The notes: generated by a model from the letters alone, not told the origin. A stretch of 64,000 nt of DNA from Pararhizobium capsulatum DSM 1112 (GCF_030814475.1 NZ_JAUSVF010000001.1:3726001-3790000), one strand, 5' to 3'. Shown: positions 18,993 through 29,400, counted from the first letter of the stretch. Made by a program: numbers and translations.

Positions 18993-19033
18993 GCAAGTTG
19001 CTCGAAAATGGGCCGCAACATGCTTTCAAGCCA

Positions 19034-20107
19034 TCACGGCCGCTCGAACGCGACTGTCTTGACGATCGCATAGACCGGCTTGCCGATCGCGAGCTCCAGT
19101 CGCTCGGTGGAAAACCGGGTGATGCGGGATTGAATGAGATCGCCGCCGCAATCGATCGAAATATCCATCGTATCGCTGCTGCCGTAGGTCAGGCCCACAA
19201 TTTCCCCGTCGAGCACATTGAGCGCGCTGATACCTTGAGGTTTCGTCGTCGCCAGCATGACGTCCCGCGCCGGGATATGCAGACGCACGCGTCTTCCGAT
19301 CTCATGGCGGCCGGGAATCAGGATCATCGCATTCTTTAGCGCAACCGTGGTCAGTCCATGTACATCATCGACGGCCCGTACGGTGCCTTCCAGCAGCGCC
19401 CCCGTCTCGCGCCGCTCGGCTGCGATGGAAACCGTATTGTCACCGAGGATATCGGCCGCTGTGCCGAAGGCCCGGACCTTGCCGGCCTCCATGACCACCA
19501 CATGATCGGCAAGCCGCGCAACCTCCGCGACCGAGTGGCTGACATAGACGATCGGCACGCTCGTCTCGTCGCGCAACCGCTCCAGATAGGGCAGGATTTC
19601 CGCCTTGCGCTCTTCATCCAGCGCCGCGAGTGGCTCATCCATCAGGAGCAACCGCGGCGTGGACAGCAGCGCCCGTCCGATGGCGACACGCTGTTTTTCG
19701 CCGCCAGAAAGATTGGATGGCCGCCGCTCCAAAAGCGCCTCGATGCCGAGCAGATCGACGATGCGGGCAAAATCCTCACCGCACGTAGACTTCGGTGCAA
19801 ACCATCGGCCGTAGCCGAGGTTCTTGCGCACCGTCAAATGCGGGAAGAGTCGCGCCTCCTGAAAGACGTAGCCGAAGCGGCGGCGATGGCAGGGCACGAA
19901 TCGCCGCGCATCCGTATCCACCAGCACATCGTCATCCAGCGTTACCTGTCCCTGCTGCGGCGCTGTCAAGCCGGCGATGATGCGCAGGAGCGAGGTCTTG
20001 CCCGAACCGGAGCGCCCAAACAGCGCCGTCACGCCGCCTTCGGAGGTGAAAGACGCATCAAGCGAAAATTGGCCCAGCTGATGCCGGGCTTCAACGATCA
20101 GGCTCAT
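19034..20107 (-). CDS. modC: Molybdate ABC transporter ATP-binding protein ModC
   Basis: A 357-residue ATPase of the molybdate importer. Walker A is GRSGSGKT (about 31-38), the signature is LSGGEKQR, and Walker B is [14 protein letters not shown]. The C-terminal part (about 290-355) is a TOBE/Mop-type domain, which marks ModC against other ABC ATPases. The start overlaps the modB stop by 4 bp. It is the last gene of a modA-modB-modC operon on the minus strand. Confidence 0.95.
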   Translation of the reverse strand: MSLIVEARHQLGQFSLDASFTSEGGVTALFGRSGSGKTSLLRIIAGLTAPQQGQVTLDDDVLVDTDARRFVPCHRRRFGYVFQEARLFPHLTVRKNLGYGRWFAPKSTCGEDFARIVDLLGIEALLERRPSNLSGGEKQRVAIGRALLSTPRLLLMDEPLAALDEERKAEILPYLERLRDETSVPIVYVSHSVAEVARLADHVVVMEAGKVRAFGTAADILGDNTVSIAAERRETGALLEGTVRAVDDVHGLTTVALKNAMILIPGRHEIGRRVRLHIPARDVMLATTKPQGISALNVLDGEIVGLTYGSSDTMDISIDCGGDLIQSRITRFSTERLELAIGKPVYAIVKTVAFERP

Positions 20108-20805
20108 TCGACGTCGATCCTCCGTCCGACGAACCGCGCCATGAACTCGGAGGCGAGCAGCGCAGCCATGGAAATAGCAATAGCAACGAGCGTGAGCCGC
20201 ATCGCGCCGAGATCGCCGCCCGGCACCTGGGTAAAGGTATAGATCGCCGCCGAAAGCGTCTGGGTCTCGCCGGGAATGTTAGACACGAAGGTGATAGTCG
20301 CGCCGAACTCGCCCATCGCCTTGGCAAACGAGAGGATCATGCCGGCGATCACGCCCGGCAGGATCAGTGGAAGAGTGACGGTCGCAAACACCCAGAGCGG
20401 CGAAGCCCCGAGCGTGCCGGCCGCCTCTTCAAGCTTGCGATCCACTGCCTCGATTGACAAGCGGATAGAGCGTACCATCAGGGGAAAGCCCATGATACCG
20501 CAGGCAAGCGCCGCCCCTGTCCAGCGGAAGGAGAGCACGATGCCGAACCAATCCGCGAGGAAAGACCCCACAGGGCCGCGCCGACCGAACAGCAGAAGCA
20601 GGATGAAGCCGGTAACGACAGGTGGAAGGATCAACGGCAGATGGACGACGCCGTTGAGCAGTGACTTGCCCCAGAAGCGACCGCGCGCCAGCGCCATGGC
20701 AACGAGAATGCCGAAGGGCAAGCTCGCGAGCATGGCGACAAGCGATATCCGAAGGCTCAGATGGATCGCCGTCCACTCCGCGTCGCTCAGTGCCAGCCAG
20801 TCCAA
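20104..20805 (-). CDS. modB: Molybdate ABC transporter permease ModB
   Basis: I place the start at a TTG at 20805 (233 residues). GAGGT lies 8 nt upstream of it, and the protein then begins [11 protein letters not shown] as ModB proteins do. The ATG at 20838 would add 11 residues of non-family sequence. About five membrane helices are present, with the coupling loop [16 protein letters not shown]. It is an inner-membrane subunit of the molybdate importer, overlapping modC downstream. Confidence 0.93.
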   Translation of the reverse strand: MDWLALSDAEWTAIHLSLRISLVAMLASLPFGILVAMALARGRFWGKSLLNGVVHLPLILPPVVTGFILLLLFGRRGPVGSFLADWFGIVLSFRWTGAALACGIMGFPLMVRSIRLSIEAVDRKLEEAAGTLGASPLWVFATVTLPLILPGVIAGMILSFAKAMGEFGATITFVSNIPGETQTLSAAIYTFTQVPGGDLGAMRLTLVAIAISMAALLASEFMARFVGRRIDVE

Positions 20806-20895
20806 TAGTTTACCTCGTTTATACCGGCCTCGCGGCATCCCTCATGAAATCTCATCAGGATCAAAGATGAGACAAGAGCTCGCCGCCGGCCACCT

Positions 20896-20915
20896 TCTCC
20901 CCGCCTGCGGGGAGA
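20896..20915. repeat. Short palindrome between modB and modA
   Basis: TCTCCCCGC and GCGGGGAGA form a 9-bp perfect stem with a 2-nt loop, inside the 143-bp gap between modA and modB. It resembles short GC-rich repeat units common between rhizobial genes and might attenuate or stabilise the modA transcript end. No T-run follows on the minus strand. Confidence 0.5.
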
Positions 20916-20948
20916 GGGAACAATGGAGTTTGCCGCTCTTTGTACCGT

Positions 20949-21737
20949 CTATTTCAGGAGGGTGAAGCCCTGCTGCGTAAAGAACGCCGCAGCCTTGTCG
21001 GATTTCAGGAATTCCAGATACGCAGCCGCATCCGCATTCTTCGATTCAGAGAGAATGGCGACCGGATAGATGATCGGCGGGTGGCTCTCTTCCGGGAAGG
21101 TGCCAACGACTGCAACACCCGGATCAGCGGCCGCATCCGTCTGGTAGACGATGCCATAGGGAGCCTCACCACGCGAAACGAGCGCCAGCGCCGCCCGAAC
21201 GCTTTCAGCACCCGCAACCTTGCCTTCAACCGAAGCCCAGACACCGAGCTTTTCAAGGGCCGCCTTGCCGTATTTACCGGCCGGAACCGAATCCACGGCG
21301 CCCATGGCAAGCTTGCCATCACCGACGAGGCCGGCAAGGTCGAAGCCTTCCTTGATCTCGACCGTCTTTGCCCCATCCTTCGGCGCAACGAGGACGATGC
21401 GATTGCCGAGCAGGTTGGAGCGGGTATCGTCCTTGATCAGCTTCTTTTCAGCGACGTAATCCATCCAGGCGAGGTCGGCAGAGATGAAAAGGTCAGCCGG
21501 CGCGCCGGATTCGATCTGTTTGGCGAGCGCCGATGAGGCCGCATAGGAGACGGTCGTCTGCTTGGCGCTTTCCTTCGTCCATTCGGCATTGGCCGCATCA
21601 AGTGCGTTCTTCAGGCTGGCTGCGGCAAAGACGGTGACCGTGTCGTCGGCCATGGCCGGGCTGGCAATGGTGGTAAAGCCGGCAACGGTGACAGCAACGG
21701 CAATCTTCGTCAGCCTGCCCAAAAGATGAAATGTCAT
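20949..21737 (-). CDS. modA: Molybdate-binding periplasmic protein ModA
   Basis: A 262-residue periplasmic binding protein. The signal peptide covers about residues 1-30, ending ...ASPAMA. The mature protein opens with DTVTVFAAASLKNAL, the ModA signature that binds the oxyanion. Further family blocks are ASSALAKQIESGAPADLFISAD and the C-terminal EFLKSDKAAAFFTQQGF. First gene of modABC. Two palindromes resembling ModE sites lie 23 to 91 bp upstream of its start. Confidence 0.95.
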   Translation of the reverse strand: MTFHLLGRLTKIAVAVTVAGFTTIASPAMADDTVTVFAAASLKNALDAANAEWTKESAKQTTVSYAASSALAKQIESGAPADLFISADLAWMDYVAEKKLIKDDTRSNLLGNRIVLVAPKDGAKTVEIKEGFDLAGLVGDGKLAMGAVDSVPAGKYGKAALEKLGVWASVEGKVAGAESVRAALALVSRGEAPYGIVYQTDAAADPGVAVVGTFPEESHPPIIYPVAILSESKNADAAAYLEFLKSDKAAAFFTQQGFTLLK

Positions 21738-21759
21738 GGAATATTCCCTCCGGTTTGAT

Positions 21760-21783
21760 CGAAATATCCGAATGGATATAGCG
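21760..21783. promoter_or_regulatory. Palindrome in the modA promoter, possible ModE site (proximal)
   Basis: CGAAATATCC and GGATATAGCG are near-perfect inverted arms around GAAT, 23 bp upstream of the modA start. CG followed by an AT-rich TATA stretch resembles the ModE consensus (CG-N-TATATA inverted), though the spacing differs. It could also be the binding site of another dimeric regulator. Confidence 0.45.
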
Positions 21784-21800
21784 AAGCCGAGTGGATGACT

Positions 21801-21828
21801 AGCGTTATATTCAGATAAATATATTGCT
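21801..21828. promoter_or_regulatory. Candidate ModE operator upstream of modA (distal)
   Basis: AGCGTTATAT (21801-21810) and ATATATTGCT (21819-21828) form an imperfect inverted repeat with the CG-N-TATAT arms of known ModE operators. It lies about 65 bp upstream of modA and the ModE gene is three genes away, so repression of modABC when molybdate is plentiful is the simplest reading. Confidence 0.6.
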
Positions 21829-21830
21829 GG

Positions 21831-21863
21831 AAAAAAGAAGGCCGCGCGGTCGTCGCGCGGCTT
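21831..21863 (-). terminator. Rho-independent terminator of the cupin remnant
   Basis: Read on the minus strand, an 8-bp perfect stem (arms 21841-21848 and 21854-21861, GCCGCGCG/CGCGCGGC) is followed by TTCTTTTTTCC. It closes the transcript of the cupin pseudogene and insulates the modA promoter beyond it. Confidence 0.75.
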
Positions 21864-21884
21864 GCCCTTCCTGACTAAAGCGTC

Positions 21885-22199
21885 CTATCGAAACAGTTTT
21901 TCCACGTCCTCCCGTCCGATCCCGATCTTCTCACAGTGGTCACGACAGAGGGCGACGTAGTTGTGCACATCGAAGAAACCGTTCGGCTCGCCGCTCTCAT
22001 CGAGCCAGATCAGCAGCCCCTTGACCTGGAAGAATACCCTTATCGGCTGCTCGTGTTCATCGGCAACCAGCGTATGCCCCCGCCCGGCGTCTCATGGACG
22101 AAATCGCCGGCCGTCGCCGTCCAGTCATGCTCCAGATAACCCCACACGCCGGAGATCGTGTAGGCAAAGACTTCACGCGGATGGTAATGGCGGTTCACG
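21885..22199 (-). pseudogene. 3' remnant of a cupin (acetophenone-dioxygenase-like) gene, frameshifted
   Basis: The minus strand encodes NRHYHPREVFAYTISG and GYLEHDWTATAGDFVHETPGG, the cupin metal site and following strand of 2,4'-dihydroxyacetophenone-dioxygenase-like cupins. At about 22088-22098 a one-base change in a G-run shifts the frame; the next frame continues with HTLVADEHEQPIRVFFQ to a TAG at 21885-21887. The 5' end is missing: the sequence before the metal motif switches abruptly at about 22198 into an AraC coding end on the other strand. The gene is therefore truncated and frameshifted. Confidence 0.75.
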
Positions 22200-22380
22200 A
22201 GACCTGCTGGACAGTTCAACCCTGAAGATATCGGAGGCAGCCGAAGCGCTCGGCTTCAAGGATGCCGCTTATTTCGGCCGCTTCTTCAAGCGCATGGCGG
22301 GCGTCTCCCCCCGCGCATACCGACAAGGCATCCCACTGAAGCATGTCCGGTCCGAAACGAGCTACGCCGCCTGGCCATAA
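22198..22380 (+). pseudogene. 3' remnant of an AraC-family regulator
   Basis: About 60 codons remain, reading RDLLDSSTLKISEAAEALGF and then AAYFGRFFKRMAGVSPRAYRQ: the second helix-turn-helix of AraC/XylS proteins, ending in TAA at 22378-22380. The sensory domain, the first helix-turn-helix and the start are gone. It begins exactly where the divergent cupin remnant ends. Its 3' end overlaps the convergent hexosaminidase gene by 19 bp. Confidence 0.8.
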
Positions 22381-24377
22381 AAGCCGTAGAGCACCGGCAT
22401 CAGGCCCGCCAAGGCTTCGAACCGCTTAAAGGACTTGTGCTCGTCGCGCGTCCAGGCGGTTTCGGCCAGGGCCGAAAGCCGCGGAAAAACCAACCTGTCA
22501 AAAACTGCCCGGTCGCTCATCGGCTCCGACCAGATGCAGCACTGGACGCCAAGCAGGCGCGTCTTCTGCTCTTCGCTCCAGCCCTCGACCGGATCGAAAG
22601 TGTAGAGCTTCTCCGGGCTGGACCACCCCACCCAGCTTGCTCCGGGCTCGGACCACGCGGTGCTATTCGCCATGTCCAGATAATAGACTTTTCCAGGGCA
22701 GACGACGAGATTGTAGCCCTCGCCAGCCAGCGCCGCCGAAGCCTCAACCGTGCGCCATCCAAACAGCAGCGACTTCGCCTTGTCGATTACGTTGCCATGG
22801 GCAGCCTCCTGCCAACCGCCGGTGACGCGCCCCCGAGATGCTAGGAACGCCTGAATACGTCCCAGAAAGGCCGATTGCAGCACGGCCGCACCCGAACCTT
22901 CGATATCGTCGGCCCCGTGATGGTTGGTGATGACATCAAGTCGTTTGGCATGGCCATCGGCCAGGGCATCGCCGCCAATCGCCCTCAATTCGCCCAAAGC
23001 CTGCGGCGAGCCGGACCACGCCCCCAGCGGCACCTCGTCGGCACCGACATGGAAGACGGCGCAGGGGAAAAGCTCGATCAGTTCGTCAAAGATCGTTTCG
23101 AGCGCGCGGTAAGTGTCCTCGCGCGCCGGGTTGAGGCAATTGTTGGGGAAACCCTGTACCGAGTGATAATTGCCGTGTTCGGCCGGATCGCGCAGTTCCG
23201 GAATGGCTTGCAGCATCGCGTAACAATGACCGGGCACATCAATTTCCGGCATCACCTCTATGCCCAGGTTCCCCGCCAGTGCGACGATCTCCCGGATCAC
23301 CGCCTTGGTATAGTACCCTCCGCTCCGCTGCGGCGCCGAGCCGAGCAGCGGCGGGATGGCAAGCCCGTGGCCGCGCCAGGCACCGATTTCGGTCAAGGCG
23401 GGATAAGCCTCGATCTCCACCCGCCACGCCTCGTCATCGGAGAGATGCCAGTGGAAGCGGTTCAGCTTGTTCCAGGCGAGAATATGCAGGAAGCGCTTGA
23501 TTTCCGCAGCACCGTAGAATTGCCGGGCGACATCGAGATGCGTGCCGCGCCATTCATGTAAAGGCGTATCGACGATCTCGCCTTCTCCGGGAAAAATGAA
23601 GGTTCCCGGATGAAGCCGCGCGCCGCGCAGGATTTGCCCGAGTGTGATCAGGCCGTAGAGCAGCCCGCCATGCCCACCGCCCGCAACGGCAACCTCATTG
23701 GGCGCGAACCGCAAAATATAGGCTTCCGACCCCAAGGGCTCGTCCCTGCTCAGCGTCACCGGCAAACCGCCCTCGCTGGCGGAACGCACGATGCCTTCGG
23801 CGGGAAACAGATATTCGACAAGCTGCGAAAAAGCATCGGCAGCCTTTGTCGCGTCTCGTCCCTCCGGTCGAAGCGCAAAACCGGGTGGTGGAGGGGCGTT
23901 GCCTGATACGTTGACGGACTGCGGCCAGGGAAGAATGGAAACGGAGACAGGAGCCGCGACCGGCACCGGATAAACCAAGGCGCCACGCTTCAACTCCGCA
24001 TTGTTGCCGCTGTTTCCCATAGGCGACACCGCAACCGTGGCAGAGGTATCGTCAGCGAGAACAAGATAGGCCGCCGTCACACCATCAGTCCAATGATTGA
24101 GCGGATCGCTCATCCGTCGGATCGTCACCGCCCATGAGGCGCCTGGCTCAAGCACGAAGCCTTCCGGCGGCCGCAATTCCGCGTGGTTGGAGAGCCAGTG
24201 CACCAGAGTGCCGCCCTCGATATCAGCGCCTTGACCGATCCGTGCCGGACCTGACACGCAAAGCCGGAAATTGCGGATGGGAGCATCGGAAAGGTTTGCA
24301 AGGGTCAACCGATAGCTGCCGCCCTGTTCATCAGACACCCAGAGGTTTTCGAGCCGAAAAGAGCATTGGTTCGTCAT
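22362..24377 (-). CDS. Beta-N-acetylhexosaminidase, GH20
   Basis: From the ATG at 24377 (GGGAGGTG 5 nt upstream) the protein is 671 residues. The N-terminal ~160 residues are a beta-rich accessory region. A GH20b-like domain follows, then the catalytic barrel from about 290. Family blocks are HEWRGTHLDVARQF, FHWHLSDDEAWR, MPEIDVPGHC and the catalytic Asp-Glu pair in FHVGADEVPLGAW (near 444). It would remove terminal GlcNAc or GalNAc from chito-oligosaccharides or glycans. No signal peptide is evident, so it probably acts on imported substrate. The acetyltransferase gene ends 14 bp upstream. Confidence 0.92.
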   Translation of the reverse strand: MTNQCSFRLENLWVSDEQGGSYRLTLANLSDAPIRNFRLCVSGPARIGQGADIEGGTLVHWLSNHAELRPPEGFVLEPGASWAVTIRRMSDPLNHWTDGVTAAYLVLADDTSATVAVSPMGNSGNNAELKRGALVYPVPVAAPVSVSILPWPQSVNVSGNAPPPPGFALRPEGRDATKAADAFSQLVEYLFPAEGIVRSASEGGLPVTLSRDEPLGSEAYILRFAPNEVAVAGGGHGGLLYGLITLGQILRGARLHPGTFIFPGEGEIVDTPLHEWRGTHLDVARQFYGAAEIKRFLHILAWNKLNRFHWHLSDDEAWRVEIEAYPALTEIGAWRGHGLAIPPLLGSAPQRSGGYYTKAVIREIVALAGNLGIEVMPEIDVPGHCYAMLQAIPELRDPAEHGNYHSVQGFPNNCLNPAREDTYRALETIFDELIELFPCAVFHVGADEVPLGAWSGSPQALGELRAIGGDALADGHAKRLDVITNHHGADDIEGSGAAVLQSAFLGRIQAFLASRGRVTGGWQEAAHGNVIDKAKSLLFGWRTVEASAALAGEGYNLVVCPGKVYYLDMANSTAWSEPGASWVGWSSPEKLYTFDPVEGWSEEQKTRLLGVQCCIWSEPMSDRAVFDRLVFPRLSALAETAWTRDEHKSFKRFEALAGLMPVLYGFYGQAA

Positions 24378-24391
24378 GACACACCTCCCGT

Positions 24392-24868
24392 TCACTCGAC
24401 CGAAGTCAGCATGCCGGCATAGATACCGGGTGCCGAATTCGGAATCGGCATCGCACCCACCGCCCGCTCATAAAAGGCTGCCGGCCCGACATCGCCGATA
24501 ATCGCATAGGCATATCCCATCGTCTTGAGATCGATCAGCGATGCCAGCAGCAGCGCTTGGCCGATGCCCTGCCCGCGTACGCTCTCGTCGACACCCGTCG
24601 GCCCGAAGAAGCCGCGGGCAATCGATTCGTGGCAGGCGAAGCCAACGAGCTTGCCCTCCTTCGTCGCCAGGAAACAGCCCGGCGGCTGGCGGGAAAAGGC
24701 AACCGCTGTTTCTCCTGCCCAACCCGCGCCAAAGCGGCTGCGCACCCAATCAGTCACCAGTTCCAGCTCCGGCGCCAATGCCCGCCTTATCATGACACCG
24801 GTATCAGTCACGCGGGCATCGACTGCCGGATCGGCTGAAACGAGCGAAAGATTGACCAGATAATCCAT
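24392..24868 (-). CDS. GNAT-family N-acetyltransferase
   Basis: A 158-residue GNAT protein. The acetyl-CoA-binding block is VRGQGIGQALLLASL (about 97-111), and the C-terminal strand AYAIIGDVGPAAFYERAVGA is typical of the family. It is transcribed just ahead of the GH20 hexosaminidase, so an amino-sugar acceptor is possible, but GNAT acceptors cannot be read from sequence. Confidence 0.85.
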   Translation of the reverse strand: MDYLVNLSLVSADPAVDARVTDTGVMIRRALAPELELVTDWVRSRFGAGWAGETAVAFSRQPPGCFLATKEGKLVGFACHESIARGFFGPTGVDESVRGQGIGQALLLASLIDLKTMGYAYAIIGDVGPAAFYERAVGAMPIPNSAPGIYAGMLTSVE

Positions 24869-24948
24869 GTGAGACCTTGCAGATAATCGGGCTATCCGTG
24901 TGGAGCGCCCGGAAGAAGGGATGAAGCGTTCAAACCGCCCACTTCAAG

Positions 24949-26202
24949 CTAATGTCCGCTCGTCTGGAGCGTGACGACGTCACCCGGCAAGGTAAAAACA
25001 TGAACGGGCTCGCCAACGCCCTTCAGCGGGAACGAACCCAAGCTCTCGAGTTCCACGTCGTCGCGCACCATTTCCGCAAAAGCAGCGGACAATAAAACCG
25101 GCCGGCCGGTTTCTTTCGTCAAGGTTTCAAGCCGCGAGGCGATATTCACCACGGGACCGATAACCGTAAAATCCAGCCGCTTGCGCGATCCGATATTGCC
25201 ATACATCACGTCGCCGACATGGACGCCGACACCATAATCGAGCAGCGGACGATTGCGTTCGGCGTTTTCGAGATTAAGGGCAGTCATCGCAGCTCTCGCC
25301 TCTGTAATAGCATTGAGCAAATCGAGACCGGCCCTGGGGTTGCTGAGCGGAAAGATGGCAAGGAGGCCATCGCCCATGAATTTCAGGATCTCGCCGCCAT
25401 GGGCCTCGATCGGTTCGGACATGGCGTCGAAATAGGCATTGAGCAGGTCAATCACCTCGTCGCGCGGCCAAAGGTCGGAAATCGTCGTGAACCCTCTGAG
25501 ATCGCAGATCAGAATGGCGGCCTCGACGGTGACGCCGCTGCCGCGCGTCGTGGCGCCAGCGAGAATCTGCTCACTGGCATGCGGGCCGACATAGGTACGA
25601 AGGAAAGTACGCGCCAGAATGTTTTTCAACCGAATTTCGGTAACAAGCGTCAGCGCGGGTGTCAGATCCCTCAGGAATGTCAGATGCTCTTCGAGAAATC
25701 CGCCCGGACGGTCGCTGGCAAACGTCATGACATGACGTTTGCCAAGCGTGTGATCCATCGGCCAGGCAACGTAATCCGTCAGTCCCTCCCTGCTGAGTTC
25801 AACATAGAGTGAATAGGGATGGCCGGTTTCAGCCAACCCCTCGAGGTTTTGGCGAACCTCTGGCGTCCCGCTCAATATCTCGTTTGCCGGGCTGCTTTGA
25901 AACTGAGGGGTCGCTTCCACCCCGTAACCGAAGAAGCTGATCTTCGCCTCATCCATCCCCGTGCGCCAGAGGATGCGGGCACCCAGCCATTCGGGATGGT
26001 TGGTGCGAAAATGCAATGTCGCTCGGGCGACGGGGACACCTGCAGTCCGCAATCGGGTACACATTTCAGTCACGATATTGTCGATGAAGCGCTCGTCGCG
26101 CGTTCCCTGGATCAGCCAGTCGAGAATGGCCCGCCGCTGAACAGGCCATTGCCCCTCGACATCCCCCTGAGGAACCGCGCTCGTCTCCGTTTCAGAATCC
26201 AT
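24949..26202 (-). CDS. Cytoplasmic adenylate/guanylate cyclase
   Basis: I chose the ATG at 26202 (417 residues; GGGAG about 10 nt upstream). The first 225 residues match the N-terminal regulatory region common to the numerous rhizobial cyclases (RRAILDWLIQGTRDERFID). The catalytic domain is about 230-400. It has metal Asp residues in CDLRGFTTIS and KFMGDGLLAIF, and the substrate Lys is present. The Asp expected before VVN is Pro (VIGPVVNIASRLE), a change seen in many rhizobial cyclases. Likely soluble; product cAMP or cGMP not decided. Confidence 0.88.
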   Translation of the reverse strand: MDSETETSAVPQGDVEGQWPVQRRAILDWLIQGTRDERFIDNIVTEMCTRLRTAGVPVARATLHFRTNHPEWLGARILWRTGMDEAKISFFGYGVEATPQFQSSPANEILSGTPEVRQNLEGLAETGHPYSLYVELSREGLTDYVAWPMDHTLGKRHVMTFASDRPGGFLEEHLTFLRDLTPALTLVTEIRLKNILARTFLRTYVGPHASEQILAGATTRGSGVTVEAAILICDLRGFTTISDLWPRDEVIDLLNAYFDAMSEPIEAHGGEILKFMGDGLLAIFPLSNPRAGLDLLNAITEARAAMTALNLENAERNRPLLDYGVGVHVGDVMYGNIGSRKRLDFTVIGPVVNIASRLETLTKETGRPVLLSAAFAEMVRDDVELESLGSFPLKGVGEPVHVFTLPGDVVTLQTSGH

Positions 26203-26377
26203 GACGTCGCCGCTCCCGTAGCATCGATGCGCGAAGGTCTGTTTGTCCTTACGCCGGATACCGATGACTAGATTTCTAGGGAAGCTGCAAGTCAAGAACC
26301 GGGCACGCCAAATGGAAACAGATGGCTCAACTCTTTCTCGGCGTAAAGCTTCCGGTCATTGCGATGCACAATACCCG

Positions 26378-26417
26378 AAAAAATGCAAAAAGACCTCTCG
26401 CGTCGCGCAAGAGGCCT
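26378..26417 (-). terminator. Rho-independent terminator, distal, of the octapeptide gene
   Basis: Read on the minus strand, a GGCCTCT...AGAGGTC stem with an inner GCG/CGC pairing is followed by TTTTTGCATTTTTT. It lies 82-121 bp past the stop of the octapeptide-repeat gene. Confidence 0.7.
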
Positions 26418-26467
26418 TCCGTATTGGGTCTGGACGTCGGGAATATCCGAAATCCGGAAAAGGGAAT

Positions 26468-26491
26468 GCGGCGCGGTCGGGACCGCGCCGC
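26468..26491 (-). terminator. GC-rich hairpin just after the octapeptide gene
   Basis: An 11-bp perfect stem (26468-26478 with 26481-26491, GCGGCGCGGTC/GACCGCGCCGC) and a 2-nt loop sit 8 bp past the stop. On the minus strand it is followed by ATTCCCTTTTCC, only moderately T-rich, so it may stabilise the mRNA end or terminate together with the hairpin at 26378. Confidence 0.6.
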
Positions 26492-26498
26492 CTGTTTC

Positions 26499-29400
26499 TT
26501 AGAAGCTCTGGTAGGCCACGATGACGGCGGCAACCTGGTCGGTATCGAGAGCTGCGAGCTGCGAGGACGTCAAAGCCTGCAACTGGTTGCTCGTCAGGTT
26601 GGCGATATCGTCGGTGGAGAGGCCCGGGAGGGCCTTCACATTGATCGCAGCGATGTCATCGGTCGAGAAGGTTACCAGGTCTTCCGTTGCGAAGGCGCCG
26701 ATTGCTGCCGAGCTGAGAGCCGCGACCTGGTTGGAGGTCAGAGCCTCGACCTGGTCGGTCGTCAGCGCCTGGATCTGAGCGGTCGTCAGTGCAGCAACCG
26801 CCTTCGAGTTCAGAGCGATGATCTGGTTGGTGCCGAGAACCGCGATGTTGTCGGTGCTCAGCGCAGCCACCTGCGTCGAGCTCAGGGCATTGACCTGACC
26901 GGTCGTCAGGGCGACGAGCTGGTCGGAAGTCAGGGCCTGAACCTGGGCAGTCGTCAGAGCCAGAAGCTGGGCGCTGGTCAGGGCCGCAACCTGCCCCGTA
27001 CCGAGGGCCGCAAGGTTGTCCGTGGACAGACCTGCCAGAGCCTTGGTACCGATCGAGGCGATATCCGCGGTGGACAGCGTAACCACGTCGTCCGAACCGA
27101 GTGCACCGAGCGCTGTCGAGCTAAGTGCAGCGACCTGGCCAGTCGTCAGGGCTTCGACCTGATCGGTGGTCATCGCACCGATCTGAGCGGTGGTCAGGGC
27201 CGATACAGCCTTGGAGCTGAGAGCGGCAACCTGGCCGGTAGACAGTAGAGCGACGTTATCGGTATCGAGAGCCGGGATCTGAGTCGCGGTCAGCGTTGCG
27301 ACCTGTGCAGTCGACAGAGAGCCGATCTGGTCGGTCGTCAGGGCGCCAACCTGCGCCGAGGTGAGCGACATGATCTGGTTCGTGGTGAGAGCTGCAACCT
27401 GACCGGTGGACAGTACCGCAATGTTGTCCGTCGTCAGCGAAGCCAGTGCCTTCAGGCCGATGGCTGCGATGTCGTCGGTCGAGAACACTGCGATCTGATC
27501 CGTCGATAGGGCGGCGATTGCAGTCGAGCCCAGCGAGCCGACCTGACCAGTCGTCAGGGCAGCTGCCTGATCCGTGGTCAGCACGCCGATCTGAGCGGAT
27601 GTCAGGGCGGCAAGAGACTTGGAGCTGAGAGCAGCAACCTGGCCCGTCGTAAGAACGGCGACATTGTCGGTGCTGATCGCTCCAACCTGCGTCGCGCTGA
27701 GCGCCGAAACCTGCGCGGAACTCAGAACAACAGCCTGGTCGGTGGTGATGGCACCGATCTGAGCCGTCGTGAAGGCGGCCATCTGGGTGGCGGTCAGAGC
27801 GGCGAACTGACCCGTGGAGAGTGCTGCGACATTATCCGTGGACAGCGAAGGCAGATACTTCACACCGATCGAAGCGACGTCTTCAGTCGAGAAGGTTGCG
27901 AGGTCTTCCGTACCGAGTGCACCGATTGCTGCGGCACCGAGAGCGGCGACCTGCGTCGAGCTCAAGGCTTCGACCTGGTCGGTCGTGAACGCATTGATCT
28001 GGTTCAGCGTCAGAGACGCGACGGACTTCGCGCTGAGCGCCAGAACCTGGCCGGTCAACAGCAGCGCGACGTTGTCGGTGCTGATAGCTGCGGCCTGGGT
28101 GCCGGTCAGGGATGCAACCTGCGTGGTGGTAAGAACGCCGACCTGGTCGGAGCTCAGGTTACCGACCTGCGCCGTAGTGAGCGATGCAACCTGTGCCGTG
28201 GTTAGAGCAACAACCTGGGCCGTCGACAGCGACGCGATGCTACCGGTGGAGAGTGTTGCCAGCATCTTGGTGGAGATGGCGGCGACGTCTGCGGTGGAGA
28301 ATGTAGCCAGATCATCGGTGCTAAGCGCACCGAGAGCAGCCGCGCCGAGAGCAGCGACCTGCGTCGTCGTCAGGGCTTCGACCTGATCGGTCGTCAGGGC
28401 GTTGATCTGGTCGGTGGAGAGCGCAGCAACTGCCTTCGGGTTCAAGGACGCAACCTGATCCGTGGTCAAGGCCGCAACATTGGCGGTATTCAGGGCACCG
28501 ATCTGAACTGTGCTCAGCGCCGCAACCTGGCCACTTGACAGGGCCACGACCTGATCGGTCGTCAGAGCCTGGATCTGGGTGGTCTTCAGCGCCAGAACCT
28601 GGCCCGTCGACAGTGCGCCGAGCTGACCAGTGGTCAGGATGGCAATGTTATCCGTGCTGATGGCGCCGATCTGGGTAGTGTTGAGGGCGCCGATCTGGCC
28701 CGCGGTCAAGGAGACAGCTTGGTCAGTCGTGAGGGCACCGAGCTGGGCGGTGGTCAGAGCCGCTATCGCGCCAGTGGAGAAGGCGCCGAGCTGCTCTGTC
28801 GTGAGAATAGCCACGCTGTCGGTTGACAAGCCGGCAAGCGACTTGGCGTTCAGGGCAGTAATGTCGGCCGTGGAGAGGACAGCAACCTGATCCGTGCTCA
28901 GGGCGCCAAGCGCAACCGAGCCGAGAGCTCCGAGCTGGCCTGTCGTCAGAACACCGACCTGATCAGTGGTCAAGGCATCGATCTGGGTCGAGGTGAGAGC
29001 TGCGACAGCCTTGGCGCTGAGTGCAACCACCTGGTCGGTGGAAAGCAGAGCAACGTTGTCGGTGCTGAGTGCTGCAGCCTGGGTTGCGCTGAGAACAGCG
29101 GCTTGAACCGTCGTCAGAGCGCCGATCTGATCGGTCGTCAGAGCTGCAACCTGAGTTGTCTTCAGGGCAACGATCTGACCGGTGGTCAGGGCGGCGACCT
29201 GGCCGGTCGAGAGCGAAGCGAAGCTCGCCGTGGACATCCCGGCCAGCGTCTTGCCGCTGATCGCGGCAACATCGGCGGTGGAGAACACGGCCAGTTGATC
29301 GGTCGACAGAGCGCCGATGGCGGCAACGCTCAGGCTGGCAACCTGTCCGGTGGTCAGGGCTTCAGCCTGTTCGGTCGTCAGGGCGCCGATCTGGCCGCTC

